Below are positions 8,518 to 16,813 of a stretch of 64,000 nt of DNA, piece by piece (position 1 is the stretch's first letter; each line of letters starts with the position of its first letter). The translations under genes and the position numbers were made by a program. The stretch comes from Flavobacteriaceae bacterium (lineage in GTDB: Bacteria > Bacteroidota > Bacteroidia > Flavobacteriales > Flavobacteriaceae): NCBI GenBank assembly GCA_014238425.1, contig JABABD010000020.1:1-64000 (forward strand), given 5' to 3'. The notes under the pieces are model-generated. The model did no database searches. It saw nothing but the letters and a program-made list of their open reading frames with translations, and was not told the DNA's origin.

Positions 8518-9270
8518 TTAAGCGTTCACTTCTTCCTTGATCCAATCGTATCCTTTTTCTTCTAGCTGATGAGCAAGTTCTTTTCCTCCTGACTTAACAA
8601 TGCGTCCTTCATACATTACGTGCACAAAATCTGGTACGATATGGTCCAATAATCTTTGATAATGAGTAATGACAATTACAGCATTGTCTTTGTTTTTTAA
8701 CTTGTTCACACCATTAGCAACAATACGCAGTGCATCAATATCGAGACCAGAATCCGTTTCATCGAGAATAGCCAGTTTTGGTTCTAATATAGCCATCTGG
8801 AAAATCTCATTTCTTTTTTTCTCACCACCCGAAAACCCTTCGTTCAAAGATCTGGACAAAAACTTCCTGTCGATCTCCAGCATTTCCGATTTCTCTCGAA
8901 TCATTTTTAACATGTCTTTAGCTGGCATATCATCCAATCCTCTAGCTTTACGTGTCTCGTTAATCGCTGTCTTAATGAAATTAGTAACGGTTACTCCAGG
9001 AATTTCAACAGGATATTGAAACGACAGAAATACACCTTTATGTGCGCGCTCTTCAGCAGCTAGTTCTTCTATATCTTCTCCTTCTAAAAGAATATTACCT
9101 TCAGTCACTTCATACTCTTCCTTTCCTGCAATAACAGATGCCAAGGTACTCTTTCCAGACCCGTTTGGTCCCATGATAGCATGTACCTCACCTGGATTTA
9201 CTTGAAGATCAATTCCTCTTAATATATTTTTATCTTCTACACTTGCATGTAAGTTCTTTATCTCTAACAT
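8518..9270 (-). CDS. sufC: SufC, ABC-type ATPase of the Fe-S scaffold
   Basis: This 250-residue soluble ABC ATPase energises the SufBCD scaffold. Walker A is GPNGSGKS (34-41), the signature is FSGGEKKRNE, and Walker B with the following residues is LAILDETDSGLD. These are specific to SufC rather than to transporters, and there is no membrane partner nearby. It begins 1 base after the stop of a small lipoprotein gene that has been inserted between it and sufB, and it precedes sufD by 10 bases. Confidence 0.97.
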   Translation of the reverse strand: MLEIKNLHASVEDKNILRGIDLQVNPGEVHAIMGPNGSGKSTLASVIAGKEEYEVTEGNILLEGEDIEELAAEERAHKGVFLSFQYPVEIPGVTVTNFIKTAINETRKARGLDDMPAKDMLKMIREKSEMLEIDRKFLSRSLNEGFSGGEKKRNEIFQMAILEPKLAILDETDSGLDIDALRIVANGVNKLKNKDNAVIVITHYQRLLDHIVPDFVHVMYEGRIVKSGGKELAHQLEEKGYDWIKEEVNA

Positions 9271-9271
9271 C

Positions 9272-9622
9272 CTATTTTATTTGCTTTTCTATTTTGATGA
9301 CTTGACTTTCACTTGGGTCAACTGCTTTTACACTTATGATTTTTTTAATGTCTAACTTAAAAGGCCAGCCTTCTTCCAGAGAATCTTTAGGGATTAAAAA
9401 TCCTGAAACTTCAACTCTAACCATATCTGTTGGCTCTTTCTGAAAAGTCTTGGCTTTTTGTGCCAACTCTTCTGCCTTTTTGTTAATTATTACGCCATAA
9501 ACTTCTTCAGGGGTTTGTAATACTGCTGCGTCAGAATAATAAATAAAATCCCCACTATAATGCTCACCATTATCACAGCTAAATAGTGTTGAAACGAACA
9601 AAACAATAATTAATCTTTTCAT
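9272..9622 (-). CDS. Small lipoprotein embedded between sufB and sufC
   Basis: This 116-residue protein begins MKRLIIVLFVSTLFSCDNGE, a clear lipoprotein signal with lipid Cys at residue 16. The mature part is about 100 residues, with a helical middle (INKKAEELAQKAKTFQKE) and a beta-rich end. I do not recognise a family. The gaps to its neighbours are 11 bases (sufB) and 1 base (sufC), so it must be co-transcribed with the cytosolic SUF machinery although it is an envelope protein. A role tied to Fe-S stress at the envelope, or simple hitch-hiking, are both possible; neither is shown by the sequence. Confidence 0.8.
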   Translation of the reverse strand: MKRLIIVLFVSTLFSCDNGEHYSGDFIYYSDAAVLQTPEEVYGVIINKKAEELAQKAKTFQKEPTDMVRVEVSGFLIPKDSLEEGWPFKLDIKKIISVKAVDPSESQVIKIEKQIK

Positions 9623-9633
9623 TAAATATAATT

Positions 9634-11082
9634 TTAACCTACACTTCCTTCCAATGAGATTTCTAATAATTTTTGAGCTTCAACAGCAAATTCCATTGGT
9701 AATTTATTTAACACCTCTTTACTAAACCCATTGACGATCAATGCAATGGCTTTTTCGGTATCGATTCCTCTTTGGTTACAATAAAAAATCTGGTCTTCGC
9801 CAATTTTACTGGTTGTTGCCTCATGTTCTATTTGTGCCGTCTTATTTTTGGCTTCGATATACGGAAAGGTATGCGCACCGCACTCATTGCCCATCAACAA
9901 ACTATCACATTGTGAAAAATTCCTGGCATGATCTGCATTAGGATTGATTTTCACCAAACCTCGATAACTATTCTGAGATTTTCCTGCGGAAATTCCTTTA
10001 GAGATAATAGTACTTCTAGTATTCTTTCCTAAGTGAATCATTTTCGTTCCAGTATCTGCTTGCTGATAGTTATTTGTAACTGCGATAGAATAAAACTCTC
10101 CAATAGAATTATCTCCTTTTAGCACACATGAAGGGTATTTCCAAGTGACTGCTGAACCTGTTTCAACCTGTGTCCATGAGATTTTTGCATTCTTCTCGCA
10201 CAAACCCCGTTTAGTTACAAAATTAAAAACACCTCCCTTTCCTTCGGCATTACCTGGATACCAGTTTTGTACTGTGCTATATTTTATTTCGGCATCATCA
10301 AGTGCTATTAATTCTACAACAGCCGCATGTAATTGATTTTCATCGCGACTTGGGGCTGTACAGCCTTCCAAATAAGATACATAACTACCTTCGTCAGCTA
10401 TAACAAGTGTTCTCTCAAACTGTCCGGTTCCTGCTTGATTTATTCTAAAATAAGTTGACAGTTCCATAGGACAGCGTACACCCTTAGGGATATAACAAAA
10501 AGAGCCATCACTAAATACGGCGCTATTTAAAGCTGCATAAAAGTTGTCTTTCTGCGGCACAATAGTACCCATATATTTTTTAACTAATTCTGGGTGTTCT
10601 TTAATGGCTTCAGAAATACTCATGAAGATAATCCCTTTTTCGCTTAAGGTCTTCTTGAAAGTCGTAGCAACTGAAACTGAATCAACAACAATATCCATTG
10701 CAACGTTGTTCATCTTTTTTTGCTCATCTACAGAAATACCTAATTTTTTATACATCGCTAATAGATCCGGGTCTACATCGTCTAATGTTTTATTAGGATC
10801 TACAGCTACAGGCGCAGAGTAATATGCTATGTCTTGAAAATCTGGCTTTTTATAATTTACATTTGCCCATTCTGGCTCCTCCATATCTTGCCAAGCACGA
10901 AATGCTTCTAAACGCCAATCTGTCATCCATTGGGGTTCTTCCTTTTTCTTAGATATGGCACGAACAATATCTTCATTTAATCCGTTAGGAAACGTTTCAG
11001 AATCAATATCGGTATAAAACCCGTACTCATATTCTTTAGTTTTAAGCTCTTCTCTTAAATCGTCCTCTGTATATTTTGACAT
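9634..11082 (-). CDS. sufB: SufB, Fe-S scaffold subunit
   Basis: This 482-residue protein is the main scaffold subunit of SufBC2D and has the expected family length. Characteristic stretches are [20 protein letters not shown], a conserved Cys-containing loop; the [15 protein letters not shown] region; and C-terminal [20 protein letters not shown], the SufB/SufD signature. It follows sufA by 21 bases. The adjacent downstream gene is not sufC as usual but a small lipoprotein gene. Confidence 0.97.
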   Translation of the reverse strand: MSKYTEDDLREELKTKEYEYGFYTDIDSETFPNGLNEDIVRAISKKKEEPQWMTDWRLEAFRAWQDMEEPEWANVNYKKPDFQDIAYYSAPVAVDPNKTLDDVDPDLLAMYKKLGISVDEQKKMNNVAMDIVVDSVSVATTFKKTLSEKGIIFMSISEAIKEHPELVKKYMGTIVPQKDNFYAALNSAVFSDGSFCYIPKGVRCPMELSTYFRINQAGTGQFERTLVIADEGSYVSYLEGCTAPSRDENQLHAAVVELIALDDAEIKYSTVQNWYPGNAEGKGGVFNFVTKRGLCEKNAKISWTQVETGSAVTWKYPSCVLKGDNSIGEFYSIAVTNNYQQADTGTKMIHLGKNTRSTIISKGISAGKSQNSYRGLVKINPNADHARNFSQCDSLLMGNECGAHTFPYIEAKNKTAQIEHEATTSKIGEDQIFYCNQRGIDTEKAIALIVNGFSKEVLNKLPMEFAVEAQKLLEISLEGSVG

Positions 11083-11103
11083 AGTTATATTTCCTTCAAA
11101 AAA

Positions 11104-11433
11104 TTAAAGTGAAAAACTTTCACCACACCCACATGTTCTATTAGCATTAGGATTATTGAAAACAAAACCCGTTCCATTCAAACCTCCCGAATACTCTAAA
11201 GTAGTTCCTATTAGGTACAAAAAACTCTTTTTGTCCACAATGATTTTTACACCATTGTCTTCAAATACCTTATCTCCATCTTCTTGCGACTTATCAAACT
11301 TAAGATCATAAGACAATCCTGAACAACCGCCACTTTTAACACCCACGCGTATGTAATCTTGGAAGGCATCAAAACCATCTTCTGCCATAAGCTGAACGAC
11401 CTTTTTCTTAGCTGTATCTGATACTTTAATCAT
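11104..11433 (-). CDS. sufA: A-type Fe-S carrier (SufA/IscA/HesB family)
   Basis: This 109-residue protein has the three conserved Cys of A-type carriers: C37 in GGCSGLSY, and C101 and C103 in CGCGESF near the C-terminus. Such proteins receive clusters from the SUF scaffold and pass them to apo-proteins. It is the first gene of the sufA-B-lipoprotein-C-D-S operon and has a promoter-like TATATTTG 30 bases upstream. The choice of the name sufA over iscA rests on gene order. Confidence 0.93.
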   Translation of the reverse strand: MIKVSDTAKKKVVQLMAEDGFDAFQDYIRVGVKSGGCSGLSYDLKFDKSQEDGDKVFEDNGVKIIVDKKSFLYLIGTTLEYSGGLNGTGFVFNNPNANRTCGCGESFSL

Positions 11434-11462
11434 AATTATTCAGATTTGTTCTAAATAGTGTG

Positions 11463-11470
11463 CAAATATA
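11463..11470 (-). promoter_or_regulatory. -7 element of the suf operon promoter
   Basis: TATATTTG on the minus strand matches TAnnTTTG exactly, 29 bases before the sufA ATG. No perfect TTTG sits at the expected -33 distance; the nearest is TTTC after 23 bases. Weak -33 elements often go with activator control, and an inverted repeat lies just upstream (11499-11523). Confidence 0.65.
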
Positions 11471-11498
11471 CGATATAAGTCCCTTTTTTCCATGAAAC

Positions 11499-11523
11499 CT
11501 AACATTATATTAGCAAATGTTAG
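11499..11523. promoter_or_regulatory. Inverted repeat upstream of the suf promoter, candidate operator
   Basis: CTAACATT (11499-11506) is the exact inverted copy of AATGTTAG (11516-11523), with a 9-base spacer. It is centred about 41 bases upstream of the suf -7 box, the usual place for an activator or repressor site. It also follows the stop of the MbnH-like gene, so a weak terminator role is possible, but no T-run follows it. Confidence 0.4.
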
Positions 11524-11535
11524 AATAGGGAAATC

Positions 11536-12606
11536 TTATGGGTTTTGGAAGTCTGGATTGCTTACAAACTCAACATCTGTAAGAGATAGAAGAAATGCTT
11601 TTAAGTCTGCTTTATCTTGGTCTGTAAGTTGCACGCCTCCTTGATCCACTTTTTTCATTAAAGGATCTATGGTTGCTGATGCTTGAAGGCCTTCACTATA
11701 ATGATTAATGACCTCATCTAAGGTTGCAAACCTACCATCGTGCATATAAGGTGCTGTAAATCTTAAATTTCTAAGCGAAGGCGATCTGAATTTTGCGTTA
11801 TCTGAAGGATCTCCAGTGACGGCTCCTAGCCCTAAATCAGTAAATGTTGCATCTAGGCCATTATTATGAAATAGATTGTCTGTCCATAAAGGGTTATTAG
11901 CATTGCCGTGACAATGAAAACAATCGCCTCTTGCTTCATCCATAAATACATTAAAGCCATTGAGTTCTTCTGGTGTTAATGTTTCTTGATTTAAAAGATG
12001 TCTATCAAATTTTGAATTTCCAGAAATAAGTGTGCGTTCAAATTGCGCAATAGCTTTGGTGACTAAAGTAGAATCAATAGCACTTGTGCCAAATGCCAAA
12101 TTGAACAATATTGGATACTCTGAATCTTCTTGTAGTTTTATTGCTACTTCTTGCCAATTGCTATGCATCTCAATAGGATTGGTAACAGGTTCAAAAGCCT
12201 GTCTCTCCAAACTCAACTCTCTGCCGTCCCAAGCAAAACGCTCATTATAATTCCATGCCAGATTAAACAATGGCATAGAATTCCTATTGCCGAAGACGCC
12301 ATCAATACCATCACTAAATCGTGTCTCATCCGTAAAAGCATTTTGTGGCGCATGACATGTGGCACAAGATTGGGTGTTATCTCCTGAAAGCATTGGGTCA
12401 AAAAACAATTTCTTTCCAAGAGCAACACCTTCAACCGTCAATGGGTTACTTGAAGGAATAATAGGTGCCAGGATATTTTGTTCAAATAAAGGAGGAATAT
12501 TTAATTGTAATGGTGTTGGCTCATATTGCTGAACACTCTCATTGGAACAAGAGCCGCAGAAAAGAAGGCTATAAAAGCCAATAAATATGACCCAAATACA
12601 TCTCAT
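11536..12606 (-). CDS. MbnH-like di-haem c-type enzyme (MauG/cytochrome c peroxidase family)
   Basis: This 356-residue exported protein has two haem c motifs, CATCH (C81, C84, H85) and CFHCH (C229, C232, H233), in the spacing of the bacterial di-haem peroxidase/MauG family. The N-terminus is a lipoprotein-type signal with Cys20 (FCGSCSNES). It lies 1 base after a gene for an MbnP-like protein. Studied MbnH enzymes oxidise a tryptophan of MbnP to kynurenine to build a copper site, and this pairing argues for MbnH over a simple hydrogen-peroxide-reducing peroxidase. That specificity is inference from context; the haem motifs are seen directly. Confidence 0.88.
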   Translation of the reverse strand: MRCIWVIFIGFYSLLFCGSCSNESVQQYEPTPLQLNIPPLFEQNILAPIIPSSNPLTVEGVALGKKLFFDPMLSGDNTQSCATCHAPQNAFTDETRFSDGIDGVFGNRNSMPLFNLAWNYNERFAWDGRELSLERQAFEPVTNPIEMHSNWQEVAIKLQEDSEYPILFNLAFGTSAIDSTLVTKAIAQFERTLISGNSKFDRHLLNQETLTPEELNGFNVFMDEARGDCFHCHGNANNPLWTDNLFHNNGLDATFTDLGLGAVTGDPSDNAKFRSPSLRNLRFTAPYMHDGRFATLDEVINHYSEGLQASATIDPLMKKVDQGGVQLTDQDKADLKAFLLSLTDVEFVSNPDFQNP

Positions 12607-12607
12607 T

Positions 12608-13381
12608 TTACTCTGTTATTGCTCCCAAGCTAAAAACTGATTTCCCATTTTCATGCATCATGATCTGTGCTGCAGAATTAGGCATCAATACGGTATCCAA
12701 ATCATTGAGATTCCACGTATTGGGATTCTTGAACCATTCGGCGATATTCATTTTTACTTCTAAGGTAGCATCATTGTTAATTGTTACTGGGCCAAGATCA
12801 ACCTCAAAGAAGGTGTCTTGAGGAAATGTTGGGTTAGCTCCTGGATTATCTACCGCTCTAATGGTGTGATAGTTAAATCCTGTTACTGTTGCTGTATCAT
12901 CAATGTATTTTCCATCAAACTGCATATAATGATAACCTCCACCTAACATCATAGGCACATTAAACGATGCTGAATTAAGGTCTAAATATGCGCCGTCAAC
13001 GTTATCTTCTGTATCCAAACCGAACGTAAAAGATACGCTTGTATAAGTTCCTTTTGGTAATTGATTAGGTACAGTATAAGACAGTCCTTCTGCATTAGTA
13101 ACATCTACTAAATTATAGCCGTCTATTATAATGGCTTCTCCGTTATCTCTTATAAACGTAACATCTGATATTAAATATCGTAAGCGCTCAATACTTAATT
13201 GTTCTCCATTGGCATTGGTGTACTGAATCGTATTAAAATTACCTGAAGTCACGGAAGTAGCATCCCAATTATGAGTAAAACTAAGTGTTGCTGTAAGAGT
13301 TTCAGGCTCGAGACTATCGTCAGGTGGACATGACATGAACAACAATAATGCAACAACTAGTAAACTTAGGGTCTTTTTCAT
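12608..13381 (-). CDS. MbnP family copper-binding lipoprotein
   Basis: This 257-residue lipoprotein (lipid Cys18 in LFMSCPPDD) has a single beta-rich domain. Segments typical of the MbnP family are the early FTHNWD, the LSIERLRYLISDV stretch, GGYHYMQFDGKY, and the late MNIAEWFKNPNTWNL. Known MbnP proteins bind copper using a kynurenine derived from Trp by the partner MbnH; candidate tryptophans here are in FTHNWD, AEWF and NTWNL. The acidic residues after the Cys suggest export to the cell surface. It lies 1 base before the MbnH-like gene and 2 bases after a propeller lipoprotein gene. Confidence 0.85.
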   Translation of the reverse strand: MKKTLSLLVVALLLFMSCPPDDSLEPETLTATLSFTHNWDATSVTSGNFNTIQYTNANGEQLSIERLRYLISDVTFIRDNGEAIIIDGYNLVDVTNAEGLSYTVPNQLPKGTYTSVSFTFGLDTEDNVDGAYLDLNSASFNVPMMLGGGYHYMQFDGKYIDDTATVTGFNYHTIRAVDNPGANPTFPQDTFFEVDLGPVTINNDATLEVKMNIAEWFKNPNTWNLNDLDTVLMPNSAAQIMMHENGKSVFSLGAITE

Positions 13382-13383
13382 GT

Positions 13384-14727
13384 TTATTTCAATTTTATGA
13401 TCAATACATCTGTAAATCCACGATTGGTTGTTATATCACCATCAGAGCTACTTGTTTCTCCAACAGCAATGACACGTCCATCATTTAACTCAATAACGTC
13501 GTTAGCAAATTCGATATCTGAGCCTCCAATGGTCTTTTCCCATTTTAAACTAGAATTGCTATCTATTTTTAAGATCAAGGCATCATTTTGTCCTTGATTC
13601 TTAGATATATCTCCATCAGAACTTCTAGAGCTTCCAGAAATCAAAAAGCTATTATCCTGAGTTATACTCACCGAACGACCTACGTCAAAACTGCTTCCGC
13701 CAAGTGTTTTTTCCCAAAGCAATTCGCCAGAAGGATTGATTTTGATTATCCATACATCTGCACCGCCGCTATTCTCTGAAACATTTTGATCATTACTTCG
13801 CGTATCGCCAATAATAATGAAATTTCCGTCTCCAGAATTTACTATAGCTCGCGCTTCGTCAATTCCTGTGCCTCCATATGATTTTTGCCATACTAAATCT
13901 CCAGAATTAGACACATTAACGACCCAAAAATCGTATTGCCCTAAACTGTTTGTAATATCAACATCGTTACTGTCAGATGAGCCTACCAAAATATAACCTG
14001 TACTGGTTTGAATGGCATCAAATGGAGTTTCCGTAAATGTGCCTCCAAAATATTTACTCCATTGCAATATGCCTCCAGAATCTAGCTTAATTGCCCAATA
14101 ATCTCCTCCTGCATGTCTTGCATTGGCATTACGCGAATTTCCAGCGCCACCAGAAGCACTAACATCAAGAACTCCTGTAACTAAATATCCATTATCACTA
14201 GTTTGAATGATGGAAAACCCATTGTCTGATCCTGAATAACCAAAAGATTTTTGCCAAGACAAGTTGCCAGAACCATCAAGTTTTGCAACCCAATAATCTT
14301 GAGCTCCTGCATTCTCACTAACATCTTCATCCGAACTACTGCTTGTCCCGATTATGGCATATCCTCCATCAGATGTTTGAATGATATCTTTGCCTCTGTC
14401 GTCTCCAGTACCTCCATACGTTTTACTCCATTGTAAAGAATCTTCAGAGTCAAATTTCAACACCCAATAATCAAAGCTTTCATTTTGTTTATCATTGATA
14501 TCTCCATCCATGCTTTGAGCATGACCTAATATAACATACCCACCATCGTTAGTCTTAATAATTGATTGTGCAGATTCGTTTAACGACCCCCCTAAAGTAA
14601 TAACGCTGTCTATTTCATTCTGGAACCCAGAAGAGGATCCATTTGAGTCGTCAGAAGAGCAAGCAACACCCAAGGTCATGCCAAAAAACATGATTATGTA
14701 CTTTGTATGCTTATAGGATATTTTCAT
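13384..14727 (-). CDS. Seven-repeat beta-propeller surface lipoprotein
   Basis: I chose the ATG at 14727; the frame also opens at a TTG two codons earlier. A lipoprotein signal ends at Cys23 (GVACSSDDS), and the Ser/Asp residues after it resemble the surface lipoprotein export signal. The rest is seven repeats of about 55-60 residues, each beginning W-x-K-x-x-GG (or a variant) and containing QTSDGGY and DYWVxKLD-like strands. This fits a seven-bladed propeller, probably a binding or scaffold module with no catalytic residues evident. It shares an operon with the anchor-B protein upstream and with MbnP/MbnH downstream. Confidence 0.85.
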   Translation of the reverse strand: MKISYKHTKYIIMFFGMTLGVACSSDDSNGSSSGFQNEIDSVITLGGSLNESAQSIIKTNDGGYVILGHAQSMDGDINDKQNESFDYWVLKFDSEDSLQWSKTYGGTGDDRGKDIIQTSDGGYAIIGTSSSSDEDVSENAGAQDYWVAKLDGSGNLSWQKSFGYSGSDNGFSIIQTSDNGYLVTGVLDVSASGGAGNSRNANARHAGGDYWAIKLDSGGILQWSKYFGGTFTETPFDAIQTSTGYILVGSSDSNDVDITNSLGQYDFWVVNVSNSGDLVWQKSYGGTGIDEARAIVNSGDGNFIIIGDTRSNDQNVSENSGGADVWIIKINPSGELLWEKTLGGSSFDVGRSVSITQDNSFLISGSSRSSDGDISKNQGQNDALILKIDSNSSLKWEKTIGGSDIEFANDVIELNDGRVIAVGETSSSDGDITTNRGFTDVLIIKLK

Positions 14728-14742
14728 AGTCAATTACTATAA

Positions 14743-16641
14743 TTATTGACTTTTTCTAACTACGAACAAACCTCTATTGATATCGCCAATAACAATATTA
14801 CCACTAGCAAAATAAGGATACACACTCCAAGTACCATTAAAACTGGCGCCATTATTGTCTGGGTAGGTATCAAAAAATCCAGTCTCTGTCATTGCGTTTG
14901 ATGATGCTGAGATATTGGTAATATCTAACACTCTTAAACCCGCAGTATAATTAGATAAAAAGAACTCATTCTCTTTGACATAACCATTATGATCTATAGC
15001 AGCTGTTGGACCAAAATATGTTGATGACAATACCGGGTTATCAAGGTCGCTAAAATCAAACACTAATGTTTTTGTATTAAATCCAACGGCTTGTTCGTCA
15101 GTTTCATCACCCAGAATGAAATAACGCTGGTCATCAGTAAACCACCCTTGATGTGCATAACTTATTTGGGGATAATCAAAATCACTGATGAAAACGACAT
15201 TAGATTTATCGGTAACATCAAGAATTACTACCTTGTTGCTTGGGCCATTGCTTCCAATAAATATCTCTTTTCCTGCATAATCTGCATCAGGACCATTATA
15301 GGTTACCACTTGCGCATCATGGGTATACCCTCTAGCTGCGTAACCGCCTATTCCAACTGGATTGGTAGGATTAGATATATCTATAAACACAGGACCTCCA
15401 CTAAATGTATTACAACCAACTAAATAAGCAATTGCTTCACTCTCGTTGATAACAATATTATGACAACTACCTACCTCATTAAAAACAGTATCAGGTGTAA
15501 ATGTTTCGGGAGCATTAGTCACATTTCTTAATCTCGTTAAATCGAATACTTGCATTCCATGACTGCCAACATTGTCTGCCACTATAAATGCGTAGTTATT
15601 ATATACCTTAACATCTCTCCAAAAATTGGTTCCGGCAGAAGTCTCTATGCGTCCAAGAAAAATTGGATTAATTGGATCTGAAATATCAACAAATGCCGTG
15701 CTATTTGTCGTGCCTACCAAGGCATATTCTTTACCAGTCATTGGATCGGTCCAACCCCAAATATCACTTCCTTCCGGATTGTTTCCAGCTGTTGTAGCCA
15801 AAGTAGAAATTGGAATATGGGACATTAAATCATAGTCTTTACATGGATATGGCCCTGCCATACCATTTACGCAAGGAAAAAGAGGGCCTGGCTCACATGC
15901 ATCTCCAATACCATCATTATCGGTATCTTCTTGTCCAGGGTTTTCAATTAATGGACAGTTATCATTCGCATCTAATATACCATCATCGTCATCATCGTCA
16001 TCGCATAAATCACCCACACCATCGCCATCTGTATCTAATTGATCTGCATTAGCCACCAGGGGACAATTATCGTTAACATCTAGAATACTATCGTTATCAT
16101 CATCATCATCACAAACATCTCCTGTACCATCACTATCTGTGTCTAACTGATCTGCATTCGCCACTAATGGGCAATTATCATCTACATCCAGAATACCATC
16201 GTTATCATCATCATCATCACAGACATCTCCTGTACCATCACTATCTGTGTCTAATTGATCTGCATTCGCTATTAATGGGCAATTATCATCTACATCCAGG
16301 ATACCATCATCATCATCGTCATCATCATCACATGCATCTCCTACACCATTGCTATCTGCATCTTCCTGATTAGGATTTGCAATCAATGGGCAGTTGTCAT
16401 CTGCATCAGACACACCATCTCCATCATCGTCCGTATCACACACATTTCCAACACCATCCGAATCTGTGTCCAATTGGTCTTGGTTAGCCACATTTGGGCA
16501 ATTATCAATATTATCTGTTATAGAATCTCCATCTGTATCTGTCAAGACAATAGTTTCAATTGGCTCATCATTACAATTAACGAAGGCGATTAAACATAGT
16601 GACATCAAAAAGATTCGGAACAGATTGGTAGTACTTTTCAT
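14743..16641 (-). CDS. Choice-of-anchor B lipoprotein with thrombospondin type 3 repeats
   Basis: I chose the ATG at 16641 because it gives a lipoprotein signal with Cys23 (FVNCNDEP); the frame is open to 16689. Residues about 35-245 hold six Ca2+-binding thrombospondin type 3 repeats (DxDxDGxxD...DNCPxxxN). The remainder (about 250-632) matches the choice-of-anchor B family, with LVIVD-like propeller strands such as STAFVDISDPINPIFLG and a typical end (GDINRGLFVVR). These are surface proteins of unknown function. The gene is first in an operon with the propeller lipoprotein, MbnP and MbnH. The repeats are strongly conserved at DNA level. Confidence 0.88.
   Translation of the reverse strand: MKSTTNLFRIFLMSLCLIAFVNCNDEPIETIVLTDTDGDSITDNIDNCPNVANQDQLDTDSDGVGNVCDTDDDGDGVSDADDNCPLIANPNQEDADSNGVGDACDDDDDDDDGILDVDDNCPLIANADQLDTDSDGTGDVCDDDDDNDGILDVDDNCPLVANADQLDTDSDGTGDVCDDDDDNDSILDVNDNCPLVANADQLDTDGDGVGDLCDDDDDDDGILDANDNCPLIENPGQEDTDNDGIGDACEPGPLFPCVNGMAGPYPCKDYDLMSHIPISTLATTAGNNPEGSDIWGWTDPMTGKEYALVGTTNSTAFVDISDPINPIFLGRIETSAGTNFWRDVKVYNNYAFIVADNVGSHGMQVFDLTRLRNVTNAPETFTPDTVFNEVGSCHNIVINESEAIAYLVGCNTFSGGPVFIDISNPTNPVGIGGYAARGYTHDAQVVTYNGPDADYAGKEIFIGSNGPSNKVVILDVTDKSNVVFISDFDYPQISYAHQGWFTDDQRYFILGDETDEQAVGFNTKTLVFDFSDLDNPVLSSTYFGPTAAIDHNGYVKENEFFLSNYTAGLRVLDITNISASSNAMTETGFFDTYPDNNGASFNGTWSVYPYFASGNIVIGDINRGLFVVRKSQ
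15888..16548 (-). repeat. Coding tandem repeats (thrombospondin type 3)
   Basis: Six units of roughly 105-111 bases lie inside the anchor-B gene. They are rich in GAT/GAC codons, seen as runs of atcatc on the plus strand. The central units (about 16030-16330) are nearly identical, and the aspartate run between units varies in length, as expected from slippage or unequal recombination. Confidence 0.85.
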
Positions 16642-16716
16642 TGCAATATTATTTGAATACAAACGCAATTTACCGCAAAATAATTGCATTTTTTGTTAAT
16701 TGATCTAAAAATCGAT

Positions 16717-16746
16717 AAGCTGGTTTTTCGTAAAAAAAACCAGCTT
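16717..16746. repeat. Long inverted repeat in a divergent intergenic region
   Basis: AAGCTGGTTTTT (16717-16728) is an exact inverted copy of AAAAACCAGCTT (16735-16746), with a 6-base loop. It lies between the divergent anchor-B and thiL genes, so it does not terminate a flanking gene. It may be a regulatory hairpin or operator. Its core resembles the hairpin at 5862-5890. Confidence 0.45.
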
Positions 16747-16801
16747 TCTATATATAAAACAATTAAAGACCTTTTTACCCTACTTTTTAGATAGAGGTTA
16801 T

Positions 16802-16809
16802 TATTTTTG
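16802..16809 (+). promoter_or_regulatory. -7 element of thiL, likely leaderless start
   Basis: TATTTTTG matches TAnnTTTG, and only four bases (CAGT) separate it from the thiL ATG. Transcription would start at or within a few bases of the ATG. The same arrangement precedes the genes at 40794, 43680 and 47917. Confidence 0.6.
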
Positions 16810-16813
16810 CAGT

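Noticed and set aside
11536-12606. Simple cytochrome c peroxidase for hydrogen peroxide
   Set aside because: Possible, but the adjacent MbnP-like gene makes the MbnH/MauG type more likely.
15810-16373. Plus-strand His-rich open frames that look like metal-binding proteins
   Set aside because: They are antisense to the GAT/GAC-rich calcium repeats of the anchor-B gene; the His codons are a by-product of atcatc runs.
15888-16548. Regular repeats that might suggest a CRISPR array
   Set aside because: The repeats keep the reading frame, encode DNCP calcium motifs and have no unique spacers.
16642-16689. Extra N-terminal codons of the anchor-B gene
   Set aside because: The downstream ATG at 16641 gives a proper lipoprotein signal; the upstream extension is not signal-like.
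16690-16813. TPP riboswitch before thiL
   Set aside because: None of the conserved TPP-riboswitch core is visible, and the promoter lies next to the ATG.
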